Source of the DNA: Devosia lacusdianchii
GTDB lineage: Bacteria; Pseudomonadota; Alphaproteobacteria; Rhizobiales; Devosiaceae
Assembly: GCF_022429625.1 (NCBI RefSeq)
Contig: NZ_CP092483.1
Coordinates: 3,769,501-3,833,500 of the forward strand
Reading direction: 5' to 3'
DNA: 64,000 nucleotides
Under the pieces are notes generated by a model. The model did no database searches and was not told the origin of the DNA. It worked only from the letters and a program-made list of their open reading frames with translations. The first letter of the stretch is position 1. Each line of letters starts with the position of its first letter. This document shows, piece by piece, positions 51,305 to 60,169 of the stretch. Position numbers and translations under genes: made by a program.

Positions 51305-51700
51305 GGTCACACTGACAGGCTTTTGAAGGCTATGGACGTGCCGAAGCGCCGCCTGCAGTGCGGTTGTCGTGTCGTCCCGTGTTCGCTCAGGTAGAGCGAT
51401 GGTGGCGAGGCATCTGCCTCGATGGATAGTTTGTGTTGAGGCAGTTGCCTCGCCACCATGCCGGGTTGTCTAACGGGTCCGGGCTCAGGCGCTACCAGTA
51501 TTGCAGGCGCGGCTGCCGAATTTCCCCCGCACAAGGAAGGCGACCCCTCCTCCTCCGGCTATCCCCACGACCATCACTCGTCATGACTGGGCTCTGACGT
51601 GGGCAACGCGGAGGAGTATGGCATGGGCGAAGGGGCCGGGGATAAGTCGGATAGACACGCCACGTTTCCCAATATCCCTGAAGTGCTATGGCCCCGCCGC
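51305..51700. other. Intergenic region with one strong hairpin
   Basis: No coding sequence with family resemblance is seen in this ~400-base stretch. It contains a 61-base inverted repeat (51399-51459) and otherwise unremarkable sequence. The D,D-carboxypeptidase promoter should lie at its left end, since that gene reads leftward. Confidence 0.5.
51399..51459. repeat. Inverted repeat with 22-base arms
   Basis: ATGGTGGCGAGGCATCTGCC-TC (51399-51420) and the reverse complement at 51438-51459 match at 21 of 22 positions around a 17-base loop. Each arm also contains a short inner repeat (GAGGCA/TGCCTC). It has no T-run and does not resemble the seven-copy family. Confidence 0.7.
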
Positions 51701-52393
51701 TTAGCTCAGGTCGGGCAGGCCAAGGCTGGTGCGCCAGCGGTGAAACAGCGTCCGGCGCGGCTCGGGCAGCTTCGCATCGAGCACGTCGATACCGTCGATG
51801 CGCTCGATGCGGAAACGGCGCCAATCCTGCCGTAGTGTGCACCAGGCCACCAGAACCTGCCGGTTTTCGTAATAGCCCAGCGCCAGCGGATAGATGGTCC
51901 GACCGGTGGGGGAGCCTTCGGCATCGTGATAGCGGATACTGATCTGCTGCTCCTGACGCAGGGCGCGGCGCAACTGACCGAGGCGAAAATCGTCGCCGCC
52001 GACGCTGCGCGGCATGACGAACAGTCCCACCGCATCCATATCCTGCCGGCGTTCGGGCGACAGAACCGCCGCCAGCTTGGCGCTGGCATCGCGCGCCGTG
52101 GCGCTCATCTCGCCATCGGGCCCATAGATGAGCGTGCGCAGGCCCAGCACCACCGCTTCCACCTCCTCTTCGGTGAACATCAGCGGCGGCAGGAAATAAT
52201 CGGCACGAAGCTGAAAACCGAGCCCGGCCTCGCCATCGATGGCCGCGCCCATGGATTTGAGCGTATCGATATCGCGATAAAGCGAGCGCAGCGACACGCC
52301 CATTTCATCGGCCAGCACCTGCCCGGTCACCGGCCGTCGACGGCGGCGTAGCGCCTGCATCAGGGCAAGCAATCGTTCGCTTCGTTTGGCCAT
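51701..52393 (-). CDS. YafY-type transcriptional regulator with WYL domain
   Basis: A 230-residue regulator. The N-terminal HTH_11 is SERLLALMQALRRRRRPVTGQVLADEMGVSLRSLYRDIDTLKSMGAAIDGEAGLGFQL (5-62). The WYL domain spans about 135-200: QQISIRYHDAEGSPTGRTIYPLALGYYENRQVLVAWCTLRQDWRRFRIERI, with the G-Y-Y-E-N and RRFRIERI strands. The start at 52393 leaves 79 bases to the divergent DJ-1 gene, which it probably regulates. Confidence 0.92.
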   Translation of the reverse strand: MAKRSERLLALMQALRRRRRPVTGQVLADEMGVSLRSLYRDIDTLKSMGAAIDGEAGLGFQLRADYFLPPLMFTEEEVEAVVLGLRTLIYGPDGEMSATARDASAKLAAVLSPERRQDMDAVGLFVMPRSVGGDDFRLGQLRRALRQEQQISIRYHDAEGSPTGRTIYPLALGYYENRQVLVAWCTLRQDWRRFRIERIDGIDVLDAKLPEPRRTLFHRWRTSLGLPDLS

Positions 52394-52472
52394 TGAGGGG
52401 ACGTCCGCTGCTGACAAAAACTGGTGGGATCGGCGCTTAGGGTCAGGCCATCACAAGCAAAGGAGACGCCAA

Positions 52473-53042
52473 ATGACAACCATCGTAACCATTCTCACCG
52501 ACGGTTATGCCGACTGGGAAACGGCCCTGCTCAATGCTGGCGCTCGCGAATATTACCAGATCGACACCCGCTTCGCGACGCCGGGCGGCAAGCCCGTCAC
52601 TTCGGCCGGCGGTCTCAAGGTGATGCCCGATATGGCCGTCGAAGACATCGATCCAAACGCCATCGACGCACTTGTGGTCAATGGCGGCACCATCTGGAGC
52701 AAGCCCCACGCCCCCGATATCAGCGCAACGCTGATTGCCGCGCAGGCGGCCGGCAAGACCGTTGCCGGCATTTGCGACGGCACGCTGACGCTGGCCAAGG
52801 CGGGGCTGCTCGACCAGGTCGACCATACCTCCAACTCGGCCGACAACCTGCCGCCGACAGGCTACAAAGGTGCGGCCCGCTACAAGGACCAGCCCAATGC
52901 CGTGGTCGACGGCAAGATCGTCACGGCTCCCGGCACGGCGCCGGTCAGCTTCATGAGCGGCATAATGGAAACGCTCGGCCTGCGCGACGGCAATCTCGAC
53001 TACTACCTCGGCATGTACGGCGCCGAGCATAAGGTGGCCTGA
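52473..53042 (+). CDS. DJ-1/PfpI-family protein
   Basis: A 189-residue flavodoxin-like alpha/beta protein. It has VVNGGTIWSKPHAPDI (oxyanion side) and the nucleophile-elbow Cys in AGKTVAGICDGTLTLAKAGLL near residue 107, followed by THTSNSADN-like substrate loop (HTSNSADNLPPTG). AAGGAG lies 7 bases before the ATG at 52473. It fits the family of glyoxalase/deglycase-like or isonitrile-hydratase-like proteins; the reaction is not known. It is divergent from the WYL regulator, a frequent pairing. Confidence 0.9.
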   Translation: MTTIVTILTDGYADWETALLNAGAREYYQIDTRFATPGGKPVTSAGGLKVMPDMAVEDIDPNAIDALVVNGGTIWSKPHAPDISATLIAAQAAGKTVAGICDGTLTLAKAGLLDQVDHTSNSADNLPPTGYKGAARYKDQPNAVVDGKIVTAPGTAPVSFMSGIMETLGLRDGNLDYYLGMYGAEHKVA

Positions 53043-53054
53043 TCCGCGCAGACC

Positions 53055-53186
53055 CTTCACCTCTCCCTTCGGGGGAGAGGTCGACCCTCCTGGGTCGGGT
53101 GAGGGGGCCTTCCCCAACATCCGACCCAGTAAAGGCCCCCTCACCCGGCGCTGCGCGCCGACCTCTCCCCCAAGGGAAAGGTGAAG
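53055..53186. repeat. Long GC-rich inverted repeat between convergent genes
   Basis: Starting CTTCACCTCTCCCTTCGGGG and ending with its near complement CCCCAAGGGAAAGGTGAAG, this 132-base element folds back over most of its length. An inner CTGGGTCGG-GTGAGGGGGCCT pairs with AGGCCCCC-TCACCCG and CCGACCCAG. It is of the CTCTCCC/GGGTGAGG type also seen at 12912-13036. It lies between the DJ-1 gene and the end of the GH3 gene. Confidence 0.8.
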
Positions 53187-53190
53187 CGGC

Positions 53191-55647
53191 CTAAACCGGC
53201 AGCATCAGCGTGGTCTGGCGATGCACCTGCGCGCTGAGCGGCAGGTCCACCGAGGACAGGCCGACCTGCAGCGTGAAGCTGCCATCCTCGACCAGCCAGT
53301 GCCGGGACTTCTCGCCGTAAAAGGCGAATGATCGCGCATCGAGTGGCAGAGTGATCTGGCGGCTTTCTCCGGCCTTGAGCTGTACCTTGCTGAACGCCTT
53401 GAGCTCCTTGGCCGGGCGCGGTACGGACGCAGTATCATCGGACACATAGAGCTGCACCACCGTCGCGCCATCGCGCGCGCCGGTATTGCTGACCGTCACC
53501 CCGACCATCACCTGGCCGTCCGCCTCGAACTCGGCGTCGTCGACCGTGAGGTCGCTCACGGCGAAGCTGGTATAGCCAAGTCCGAAGCCGAAGTGGAACA
53601 GCGGCGCCGTGCCGACCTTGTCATAGTGCCGGTAGCCGATGAACACGCCTTCCTCGTAGCGGACCTTGCCATCGAGACCGGGATAGACCTCCCGATCCTG
53701 GCTATGGGCCGGATTGTCGCTCCACTTGACCGGAAAGCTCTGCGGCAGGCGGCCGGACGGTTCGGCGGCGCCGGTCAAGACGTCGGCGATGGCGTTGCCC
53801 GCCTCCTGTCCCGGATACCAGGCCTCAAGCAGAGCCGCGACTGACCCGATCCACGGCATTTCGACCGGTCCGCCGGTTTGCAGCACCACGATCGTGTTGG
53901 GATTGGCATTGGCGATGGCAGCAATCAGCTCGTTCTGCCGCCCCGGCAACTGGATCGACGGCAAGTCGCTACCCTCCGTATCCCACTCGCCATTGCGGCC
54001 GACAAAGACGATGGCGGTATCGGCATTGCGGGCGACCAGCACCGCGTCGGCGATGGCCTGATTGCCCAATGGCAGGCCGATACCGGCCGCGAAGGCGGCA
54101 AGGCCGAGCGTGGCAAAATCCTTGGTGGCGAACTCGATTACCACCTCATGGGCGCGTCCGGCCTCAAGCCCGACCGTTCCGACCACCTCGTCGCAACCTT
54201 CCTCGAAGAAGGTCCGGCCCTTGGTCCACTGCGTCCAGGCATCGGCGATCAGCTTGCCGTCGACATAGACCTTGGCAAAGCCGGCCGAATAGACGCCGAC
54301 GCGATGCTCGCCGCTGGTTTCCGGCGTGAATGTGCCGCTGATGCGGGCGGAAAAATGCTGGACATCGACCTTGCCGTCAGCGACGTGGCCGATCCAGAAG
54401 GCCTGAGCTTCGTCCTGCATCGCCACGTGCACCGGCTCGCCGGCGAGCTGCTCATTGGCAAAATACTCGACCTTGAGCGATCCGCGCAGCACCGGCTCGA
54501 ACCGGTGATTGGTGCAGCCCGGCGCGTAGCTGAGACGGTCCTCACCCAAAGCGGCGACCAACCCGTCCCAGGGCGACACCCGGTAATGCGCATTGAGCTG
54601 GGCGCTGCCGCCGCCCATGATCTGCGCGATCTTCGCATTGGGGCCGATAACGGCAATGCTGCCATCGCCTCTCAGCGGCAAGGCGCCATTGTTCTTGAGC
54701 AGCACTGCCGCTTCGGCGCCAGCGCGGCGGATCAGCGCCCGGTGCTCGGGGCGGTCGTTGGCGGCTTCGGCAAATGGCCTGTGATCGTCGAGCGAGCCAA
54801 CGCGCTGCATCAGCCGCAGCATGGCGACGACGCGCTGGCGCAAAGTCGCTTCGCTCACCGCGCCCGATTGTATGGCCTCGATCAGTTTCTGGCCGCGATC
54901 ACGCGGCGGCCCCGGCATTTCGAGATCGAGCCCGGCATTGACGGTTTCGGCGGTTGAGTGCGATCCGAACCAGTCGGACATGACCACGCCGTCATAGCCC
55001 CATTCGCGGCGCAGCACGTCGGTCAGCAGCCAATTGTGCTCTGAGGTGAAGGTGCCGTTGAGTCGGTTGTACGAGCTCATCACGCCCCAGGTCTTGGCCT
55101 TCTTCACTGCCCATTCGAACGGAATGAGGTAAACCTCGCGCAGGGTGCGCTCATCGACCTGGCTCGACATGGTCGTGCGCTCGATCTCCGATTCATTGCC
55201 GGCAAAGTGCTTGATCGTCGCGCCGATTCCCTGCCCCTGCAGGCCGACAATATAGGCCACGGCCAGCTCACCCGAGAGGATCGGGTCTTCCGCATAGCAT
55301 TCGAAATTGCGGCCATTGGTGACCGAGCGGTGGATGTTGACCGTCGGCGCCAGCAGCATATGGGCATTCTTGGACTTGACCTCGTCGGCCAGGGCGGCGC
55401 CGATTTCCTCGACCAGTTCCACATTCCATGTTGCTCCCAGGGCAATGCCAACGGGAAAGCTCGCCGATTTGACCCCGCCGATCAGCGAACCGCCGCCGCG
55501 TGCGCCATTGGGTCCGTCGGTGACCCGCAATTTGCCAATGCCCAGTCGGGGAACGGCCGGCACCGACCAGAAATCCTCGCCTGAGAGAAGGGAGACCTTC
55601 TCTTCCAGCGTCATCTGATCGGCGAGCTGTTCGATACGGTCAGTCAT
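53191..55647 (-). CDS. GH3 beta-glucosidase-like enzyme with PA14 insert
   Basis: An 818-residue cytoplasmic-looking glycoside hydrolase; no signal peptide. The GH3 N domain (1-300) has KVSLLSGEDFW, LRVTDGPNGARG, KHFAGNESEIERTT and YDGVVMSDWFGSHST with the nucleophile Asp in SDW. A PA14 domain (about 385-520, LKVEYFANEQLAGEPVHVAMQ...VYVDGKLIADAWTQW) splits the GH3 C domain (FVGRNGEWDTEGSD..., QTGGPVEMPWIG). A fibronectin-III-like domain closes the protein (VTVSNTGARDGATVVQLYVSD). This is the plan of the Kluyveromyces/Rhizobium BglX-like oligosaccharide group. The start at 55647 has GAGGA upstream. Confidence 0.94.
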   Translation of the reverse strand: MTDRIEQLADQMTLEEKVSLLSGEDFWSVPAVPRLGIGKLRVTDGPNGARGGGSLIGGVKSASFPVGIALGATWNVELVEEIGAALADEVKSKNAHMLLAPTVNIHRSVTNGRNFECYAEDPILSGELAVAYIVGLQGQGIGATIKHFAGNESEIERTTMSSQVDERTLREVYLIPFEWAVKKAKTWGVMSSYNRLNGTFTSEHNWLLTDVLRREWGYDGVVMSDWFGSHSTAETVNAGLDLEMPGPPRDRGQKLIEAIQSGAVSEATLRQRVVAMLRLMQRVGSLDDHRPFAEAANDRPEHRALIRRAGAEAAVLLKNNGALPLRGDGSIAVIGPNAKIAQIMGGGSAQLNAHYRVSPWDGLVAALGEDRLSYAPGCTNHRFEPVLRGSLKVEYFANEQLAGEPVHVAMQDEAQAFWIGHVADGKVDVQHFSARISGTFTPETSGEHRVGVYSAGFAKVYVDGKLIADAWTQWTKGRTFFEEGCDEVVGTVGLEAGRAHEVVIEFATKDFATLGLAAFAAGIGLPLGNQAIADAVLVARNADTAIVFVGRNGEWDTEGSDLPSIQLPGRQNELIAAIANANPNTIVVLQTGGPVEMPWIGSVAALLEAWYPGQEAGNAIADVLTGAAEPSGRLPQSFPVKWSDNPAHSQDREVYPGLDGKVRYEEGVFIGYRHYDKVGTAPLFHFGFGLGYTSFAVSDLTVDDAEFEADGQVMVGVTVSNTGARDGATVVQLYVSDDTASVPRPAKELKAFSKVQLKAGESRQITLPLDARSFAFYGEKSRHWLVEDGSFTLQVGLSSVDLPLSAQVHRQTTLMLPV

Positions 55648-55821
55648 GGCGATTCCTCGGGTAGAGTTCTTGGCCATCCAAAGACCGCGCCGACAGGGCG
55701 GCTGTCAATTCATCCGGATCGGTGAACGCTGCATGTGACGGGATCGCGACAATCGCCCCTAGGCACAGAAAGGAACTGTCTCTATATTTGTGCCTGAGTT
55801 ACAAGACCGAAGGATTTGCCC

Positions 55822-56241
55822 ATGTCCCTTCAGGACACCTCCAAATCATCCAACTGCCACGCCATGTCGGACGTTCTCAATCGCATTGGCGATAAGTGGA
55901 GCGTGATGGTGGTCGGCATGCTGGGCCGCAACGGCACGTTGCGCTTCAACGAACTCAAGCGCCTGATCAACGGCGTCTCGCAACGCATGCTGACCCTCAC
56001 CCTGCGCAATCTGGAACGCGATGGCCTGGTGACCCGCACCATATATCCAGAGGTGCCCCCGCGCGTCGAGTACAGCCTGACCGAACTGGGCAAGACCCTG
56101 CAGGGCCCGATCAGCAGCCTCTGGGACTGGGCGGGCGAAAATCACAGCTCGATCATCGACGCCCGCGCCATTTATGACGCGCGCGAAAACGCCACGACCT
56201 CGTCCGAGCCGCGCAAGGTCGCCTACGCCCGCGGCGACTGA
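55822..56241 (+). CDS. HxlR-family transcriptional regulator
   Basis: A 139-residue MarR-like winged-helix regulator of the HxlR family. The domain runs from CHAMSDVLNRIGDKWSVMVVGMLGRNGTLRFNELKRLINGVSQRMLTLTLRNLERDGLVTRTIYPEVPPRVEYSLTELGKTL. The N-terminal Cys (SSNC, about residue 11) is the conserved redox-sensing position found in HypR/QorR-type members. It is divergent from the GH3 gene (174 bases) and ahead of an SDR on the other strand. Its target is not obvious. AAGGA precedes the ATG at 55822. Confidence 0.92.
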   Translation: MSLQDTSKSSNCHAMSDVLNRIGDKWSVMVVGMLGRNGTLRFNELKRLINGVSQRMLTLTLRNLERDGLVTRTIYPEVPPRVEYSLTELGKTLQGPISSLWDWAGENHSSIIDARAIYDARENATTSSEPRKVAYARGD

Positions 56242-56311
56242 CGACCCCTCTTGTTACAACGCCCCAACCAACCGGCGCTTGCGCTGATCGGCTGGGGCGT
56301 TGCCATTTGCA

Positions 56312-57061
56312 TTAGGCGTTGTAGCCGCTATCGACCAGGATCGAGCTTCCGGTAATGCTGCGTCCGCCGGGACCGGCCAGATGCAGCACCGCCGCGGCGA
56401 CATCCTCGGGTGCGCCGAAGCGGCCCAGCGCGTTATGCGCCAGTTGACTGCCGGCATAGGGACCGTTCGCCGGATTCATGTCGGTATCGGTTGAGCCGGG
56501 ATCGACGGTGTTGACCGTGATCCCCTGCGGGCCCAGTTCGCGCGCCAGCGCCCGCGTCATCCCGATCAGCGCCGACTTGCTCGATACATAAAGTGCCAGG
56601 CCCGGATCGGGGACACGGGTAGAAAGATTGGTGCCGATCGAGATGATGCGCCCGCCATTGGGCATGTGCCGCGCCGCGGCCTGCGCCGCGAAGAACGGCG
56701 CGCGGGCATGGATGGCGAACAACCGGTCGAAATCGGCCCGCGAGACATCGGCAAAGGCGCCGCCATCGGCAACGCCGGCATTGTTGACCAGCACATCGAG
56801 CTGACCGAAATGGTCCACGGTTCGCTCGACCGCAGCGACGACGGCATCGGCATCGGCCGAGTCAGCCTGGAATGCCAGCGCCTTGCGGCCGAGCTGGGTA
56901 ATCTGCCGGCTGATCTCCTCGGCCCGTTCGCCGTTGCTGGCATAGGTGAAGGCGACATTGGCGCCCGCCTTGGCCAGCGCGATGGCAATGGCGGCACCGA
57001 TGCCGCGGCTACCACCGGTAACCAGGGCAACCTGGTCGAGAAGTTCAGGTTTGGATCGCAT
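56312..57061 (-). CDS. SDR-family oxidoreductase
   Basis: A 249-residue classical short-chain dehydrogenase. It has VTGGSRGIGAAIAIALAKAGANVAFTYASN (TGxxxGxG), NNAGVADGGAF, IISIGTNLSTRVPDPGLALYVSSKSAL (Ser and Tyr-x3-Lys catalytic set), and the end GRSITGSSILVDSGYNA. The AFTYASN segment with Ser/Asn after the beta-2 strand favours NADPH. The second of two ATGs (57061) fits a GGAG Shine-Dalgarno. It is divergent from a TetR repressor with shared operators, so it is probably induced when the repressor binds its ligand. Confidence 0.9.
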   Translation of the reverse strand: MRSKPELLDQVALVTGGSRGIGAAIAIALAKAGANVAFTYASNGERAEEISRQITQLGRKALAFQADSADADAVVAAVERTVDHFGQLDVLVNNAGVADGGAFADVSRADFDRLFAIHARAPFFAAQAAARHMPNGGRIISIGTNLSTRVPDPGLALYVSSKSALIGMTRALARELGPQGITVNTVDPGSTDTDMNPANGPYAGSQLAHNALGRFGAPEDVAAAVLHLAGPGGRSITGSSILVDSGYNA

Positions 57062-57081
57062 CATGATCTCCATTTTCTAAC

Positions 57082-57145
57082 GATCGGTACACAATAGCTA
57101 GACCGACTTGCTCCAGTCGGTCAATGATTTTATACTGATCGGTAC
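57082..57145. promoter_or_regulatory. Operators in the SDR/TetR divergent region
   Basis: The 9-mer GATCGGTAC occurs at 57082-57090 and 57137-57145. Between them is the perfect inverted repeat GACCGACT-N6-AGTCGGTC (57101-57122). The direct copies share CGGT/ACCG with the central palindrome, suggesting three sites for the adjacent TetR repressor. TTTTATACTGATCGG just before the second copy could hold the tetR -10. Confidence 0.6.
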
Positions 57146-57167
57146 GCAATGAGTTGGACACCCGGTT

Positions 57168-57767
57168 TTGGCAGGACGCCCACGCGAATTCGATCGGACG
57201 GACGCCTTGCGTCAGGCCATGCTGCTGTTCTGGGAGCGTGGTTATGAAGGCACGTCCATCGGCGACTTGACCGAGGCGCTCAATATCGGCAAGCCCAGCC
57301 TCTACGCCGCCTTCGGCAATAAGGAGAACCTGTTCCTCGAAGCGCTGCAGCTTTACGAGGACATGTATGGCTGCTTTTCAGCGGAAGCGCTCGACGCTGC
57401 CCCCACGGCGCGCATTGCTTTCACCGAGACGCTGCTGCGCAACGCCGCATCCCAGCTCAATCCAGACACGCCGCCCGGTTGCTTCATCGTGCTGTCGGCA
57501 ACCGTCGGAACCCCGCAAAATGCCGAAGTACGTGCCCATTTGACCCGCCGTCGGCAAGCGACGCGCGACCATCTGGTGGCCCGGCTGGCGCGCGGCATTG
57601 CCGACGGCGACGTTCCTGCCACCGCCGACCCGCAGGCCGTCGCCACCTTCTACGCCACAGTGATCAACGGCCTCGCCATCGAGGCCCGCGACGGCGCCCA
57701 ACAGGCCGATCTAGACCGCATCGTCACCGGCGCCCTGGCCGCCTGGGATTCGCTGGTCGGCGCATGA
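57168..57767 (+). CDS. TetR/AcrR-family transcriptional regulator
   Basis: A 199-residue regulator. The HTH is GRPREFDRTDALRQAMLLFWERGYEGTSIGDLTEALNIGKPSLYAAFGNKENLFLEALQLYE (3-64), the sequence style of the family that controls SDR or NAD(P)H-dependent genes (MAGRPREFD start). The C-terminal ligand domain (TPPGCFIVLSATVGTPQNAEVRAHL) resembles the TetR_C_16-like group with the PxGCF pattern. The start is TTG at 57168, the family start MAGRPREF. It is followed by a bidirectional terminator. Confidence 0.9.
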   Translation: MAGRPREFDRTDALRQAMLLFWERGYEGTSIGDLTEALNIGKPSLYAAFGNKENLFLEALQLYEDMYGCFSAEALDAAPTARIAFTETLLRNAASQLNPDTPPGCFIVLSATVGTPQNAEVRAHLTRRRQATRDHLVARLARGIADGDVPATADPQAVATFYATVINGLAIEARDGAQQADLDRIVTGALAAWDSLVGA

Positions 57768-57768
57768 A

Positions 57769-57793
57769 AAAGGCGGGCAAGAGGCCCGCCTTT
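57769..57793. terminator. Intrinsic terminator between TetR and MATE genes
   Basis: AAAGGCGGGC (57769-57778) pairs with GCCCGCCTTT (57784-57793) around a 5-base loop, with A and T tracts on either side. It serves both convergent genes. Confidence 0.75.
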
Positions 57794-57797
57794 CCGT

Positions 57798-59156
57798 CTA
57801 TATCAGCGCCACGATCTTCTTTTTCTTCCACACGAACTGGTACCAGCTGGCCTGCAAGACCAGCATCATGGTGAAGCTGGCGGCATAGGCGATCCAGATG
57901 CCTGTCAGCCCCAGGCTGGTCTGGCTCAGCAACACCGCACCAGGAAGTTCGATCAGGAGAATACACGCCAGCGACAGGACCATCGGCGCATAGACCGTGC
58001 CGCTCGAGCGCATGATGCCCGAGAACACCACGCTCCAGCCAAAGCAGACAATGCTCCACAGCACCACGTGCAGCAGTGTCTCGGTGAGCTCGATCACCTC
58101 AGGATCGGTGATGAACAGGGCCACCAGATGCTGGCTGAACAGATACGCGATCAGCACCAGCCCGCCAGTAATGATGGCATTGAGCATCAGCGCTGTACGG
58201 GTGATCGCGCCCAATTGCTGGATCTGCCCCGCGCCGATGGCTTGTGCCCCGAAGATCGAAGCAGCGATACCGATCGACATGGCCGGGAACTGCACATAGC
58301 TCATCACCTGCCCCAGCGCGCCATAAGCGGCCGTCGCGTTGGAACCGAACCGGTTGACGAGGCCAACCACGACAATTCCGGCGATCGAGGAAATCACCAT
58401 GCTCAGCCCCGCCGGTATGCCCAGCTTGAGGATCAGCCCGAGTAGCTTGAAGTCGGGCTTCAGCATGGCGCCAAGCAGGATGGCATCGGGCGCCAGCGGC
58501 ATCCTGCGCGCCCGCATGTAGACAAACAGGAACAGCAGCACGCTGACGAAGCCGGCGATAAAGGCCCAGGCGGCGGCGTTGACGCCCAGCTGCGGCAGGC
58601 CGAACCAGCCCTGGATCAGCGCCGGGGTGACCAGCATGGATACGCAGAGCGACAGGATCAGCGAGAACAGCGGCGTCATCGTATCGCCCACCCCGCGCAG
58701 CACCGAGGTGACGACGAGGAAGACGAAGAAGCCGGGCATGCCGATCAGCACGATGCGGGCGTAGCCGACCGACATGGCACGGATGTTCTCCGGTGCCCCC
58801 AATACGGTCAGGATCTGTTCGGTCCAGATGCCGCCGACAATGGCGACGGCAATGCCGAGCACGATGGTGGTGACCAGCGTGGTCCCGGCCACCTGCTTGA
58901 CCTTGTCGACATTGCGGGCGCCCCAGGCCTGGCCGATCAGAATGGTCGAGCCGGCGCTGAGCCCGATGATGAAGCTCATCAGGAAGAACAGGATCGGGAA
59001 GAAGGTGGCGGTGGCGGCCAGCGCCTCGACCCCGATCATCTGCCCGATATAGATCGAGTTGATGGTGCCCGAGAGCGACTGCAGAATATTCGATGCCATG
59101 AGCGGCACGAGGAAGATGGCGAACCGCTGCCAGAGCGGCTTGGATTGGGGGTTCAT
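57798..59156 (-). CDS. MATE-family efflux transporter
   Basis: A 452-residue membrane protein with twelve hydrophobic helices in two 6-TM halves. It has the MATE patterns SLSGTINSIYIGQMIGVEALAATATFFPILFFLMSFIIGLSAGSTILIGQAWGARN in the first half. The second half has GIPAGLSMVISSIAGIVVVGLVNRFG...AAYGALGQVMSYVQFPAMSIGIAASIFGAQAIGAG. It exports organic cations or metabolites with Na+ or H+. A stable hairpin lies in its leader (59211-59244). It is monocistronic. Confidence 0.95.
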   Translation of the reverse strand: MNPQSKPLWQRFAIFLVPLMASNILQSLSGTINSIYIGQMIGVEALAATATFFPILFFLMSFIIGLSAGSTILIGQAWGARNVDKVKQVAGTTLVTTIVLGIAVAIVGGIWTEQILTVLGAPENIRAMSVGYARIVLIGMPGFFVFLVVTSVLRGVGDTMTPLFSLILSLCVSMLVTPALIQGWFGLPQLGVNAAAWAFIAGFVSVLLFLFVYMRARRMPLAPDAILLGAMLKPDFKLLGLILKLGIPAGLSMVISSIAGIVVVGLVNRFGSNATAAYGALGQVMSYVQFPAMSIGIAASIFGAQAIGAGQIQQLGAITRTALMLNAIITGGLVLIAYLFSQHLVALFITDPEVIELTETLLHVVLWSIVCFGWSVVFSGIMRSSGTVYAPMVLSLACILLIELPGAVLLSQTSLGLTGIWIAYAASFTMMLVLQASWYQFVWKKKKIVALI

Positions 59157-59210
59157 CTGAACACTCCGGAAAACCTCGACAAAGAGCGCGTCACGTCACG
59201 GGCCCCGGAG

Positions 59211-59244
59211 GCCACATTGGTCTGAGCAAAATTCAGACCGTGGC
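59211..59244 (-). promoter_or_regulatory. Stem-loop in the MATE gene leader
   Basis: GCCAC (59211-59215) and GGTCTGA (59219-59225) pair with TCAGACC (59233-59239) and GTGGC (59240-59244), a two-part stem with a 3-base bulge and a 7-base loop, 55 bases before the MATE start. It could be an attenuator or protein-binding element. It does not match guanidine (ykkC) riboswitch landmarks known for some MATE genes. Confidence 0.4.
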
Positions 59245-59446
59245 GGGGACCTATTCACACCCCGAAAACAGGATGCCGGCTGGACGGGCGCTGGAGGCTT
59301 GGAAATGACACGCGGGTTAGATACGCCCGGCCTGACGGGGCGTCAATCCGCCCATCACCGCTCCCGATTGCAGCCATCACCACTTGTCATCATTTGCCTG
59401 TCGTTTTCTGGTGTGTTTGGCCACGGCGCCCGCTACATATTCACCT

Positions 59447-60169
59447 ATGAGCGTCACCACCATGTCTTCCCGCTTTTCCGACGACCTTTACGTAGGCGCC
59501 CGCACCTTCGTGCCGGTGGCCATTTCCATTGCCGCCTATGGCGTCGTCTGGGGCGTGTTGGCGCGCGGCGCCGGCCTCAGCCTGCTCGAAGTCATCCTGA
59601 TGAGCGGGCTGGTGTTTGCCGGCTCGGCGCAATTCGTGGCGCTCGACCTGTGGACGGTGACACCATCGAGCCTGCCCATCGGACCGTTGATCGTCGCGGC
59701 CCTAATCATCAACCTGCGCTATGTGCTGCTGACCGCTACCCTGCGCCCGCTCTTCGGCCCTGGACAGCAACTGCGCGGCGCACTGACCATGTTCATGGTT
59801 TCGGACGAAACCTGGGCCCTGACAGTCGGCGAGATGAGCAAGGGCAGCCGCGGGACTGTCGGCTTCCTCGTCGGCGCCGGCATCGTCGCATACGGTGTCT
59901 GGATGGCCACCACCGTCGCCGGGCACGTGCTGGGTTCGGTCATCGACGACCCCACCAAATACGGCCTCGACTTCGCCTTCACCGCCACGTTTCTTGCCTT
60001 GCTGCTCGGCATGTGGAAGGGCAAGGCCGATCTCGTGCCCTGGCTGGTCGGCGCGCTTGTCGCCATCATCTCTGCCAAGCTGATTCCTGGCTCCTGGTAC
60101 ATTCTTATTGGCGGCATTGTCGGCAGCCTTGCCGGCGCCATTCTCGATCGGGTGCGCCATGTGGACTAG
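59447..60169 (+). CDS. azlC: AzlC-family branched-chain amino-acid exporter subunit
   Basis: A 240-residue inner-membrane protein with about six helices and the AzlC signature. It contains VPVAISIAAYGVVWGVLARGAGLSLLEVILMSGLVFAGSAQFVALDLW, then LIINLRYVLLTATLRPLF and LTMFMVSDETWALTV. It is the large subunit that with AzlD exports branched-chain or other amino acids. No Shine-Dalgarno separates the candidates 59447 and 59462. The end overlaps azlD by 11 bases. Confidence 0.93.
   Translation: MSVTTMSSRFSDDLYVGARTFVPVAISIAAYGVVWGVLARGAGLSLLEVILMSGLVFAGSAQFVALDLWTVTPSSLPIGPLIVAALIINLRYVLLTATLRPLFGPGQQLRGALTMFMVSDETWALTVGEMSKGSRGTVGFLVGAGIVAYGVWMATTVAGHVLGSVIDDPTKYGLDFAFTATFLALLLGMWKGKADLVPWLVGALVAIISAKLIPGSWYILIGGIVGSLAGAILDRVRHVD

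Noticed and set aside
59157..59446. Guanidine (ykkC) riboswitch before the MATE gene
   Set aside because: The hairpin is real, but conserved ykkC sequences such as the ACGR-type loops were not found.
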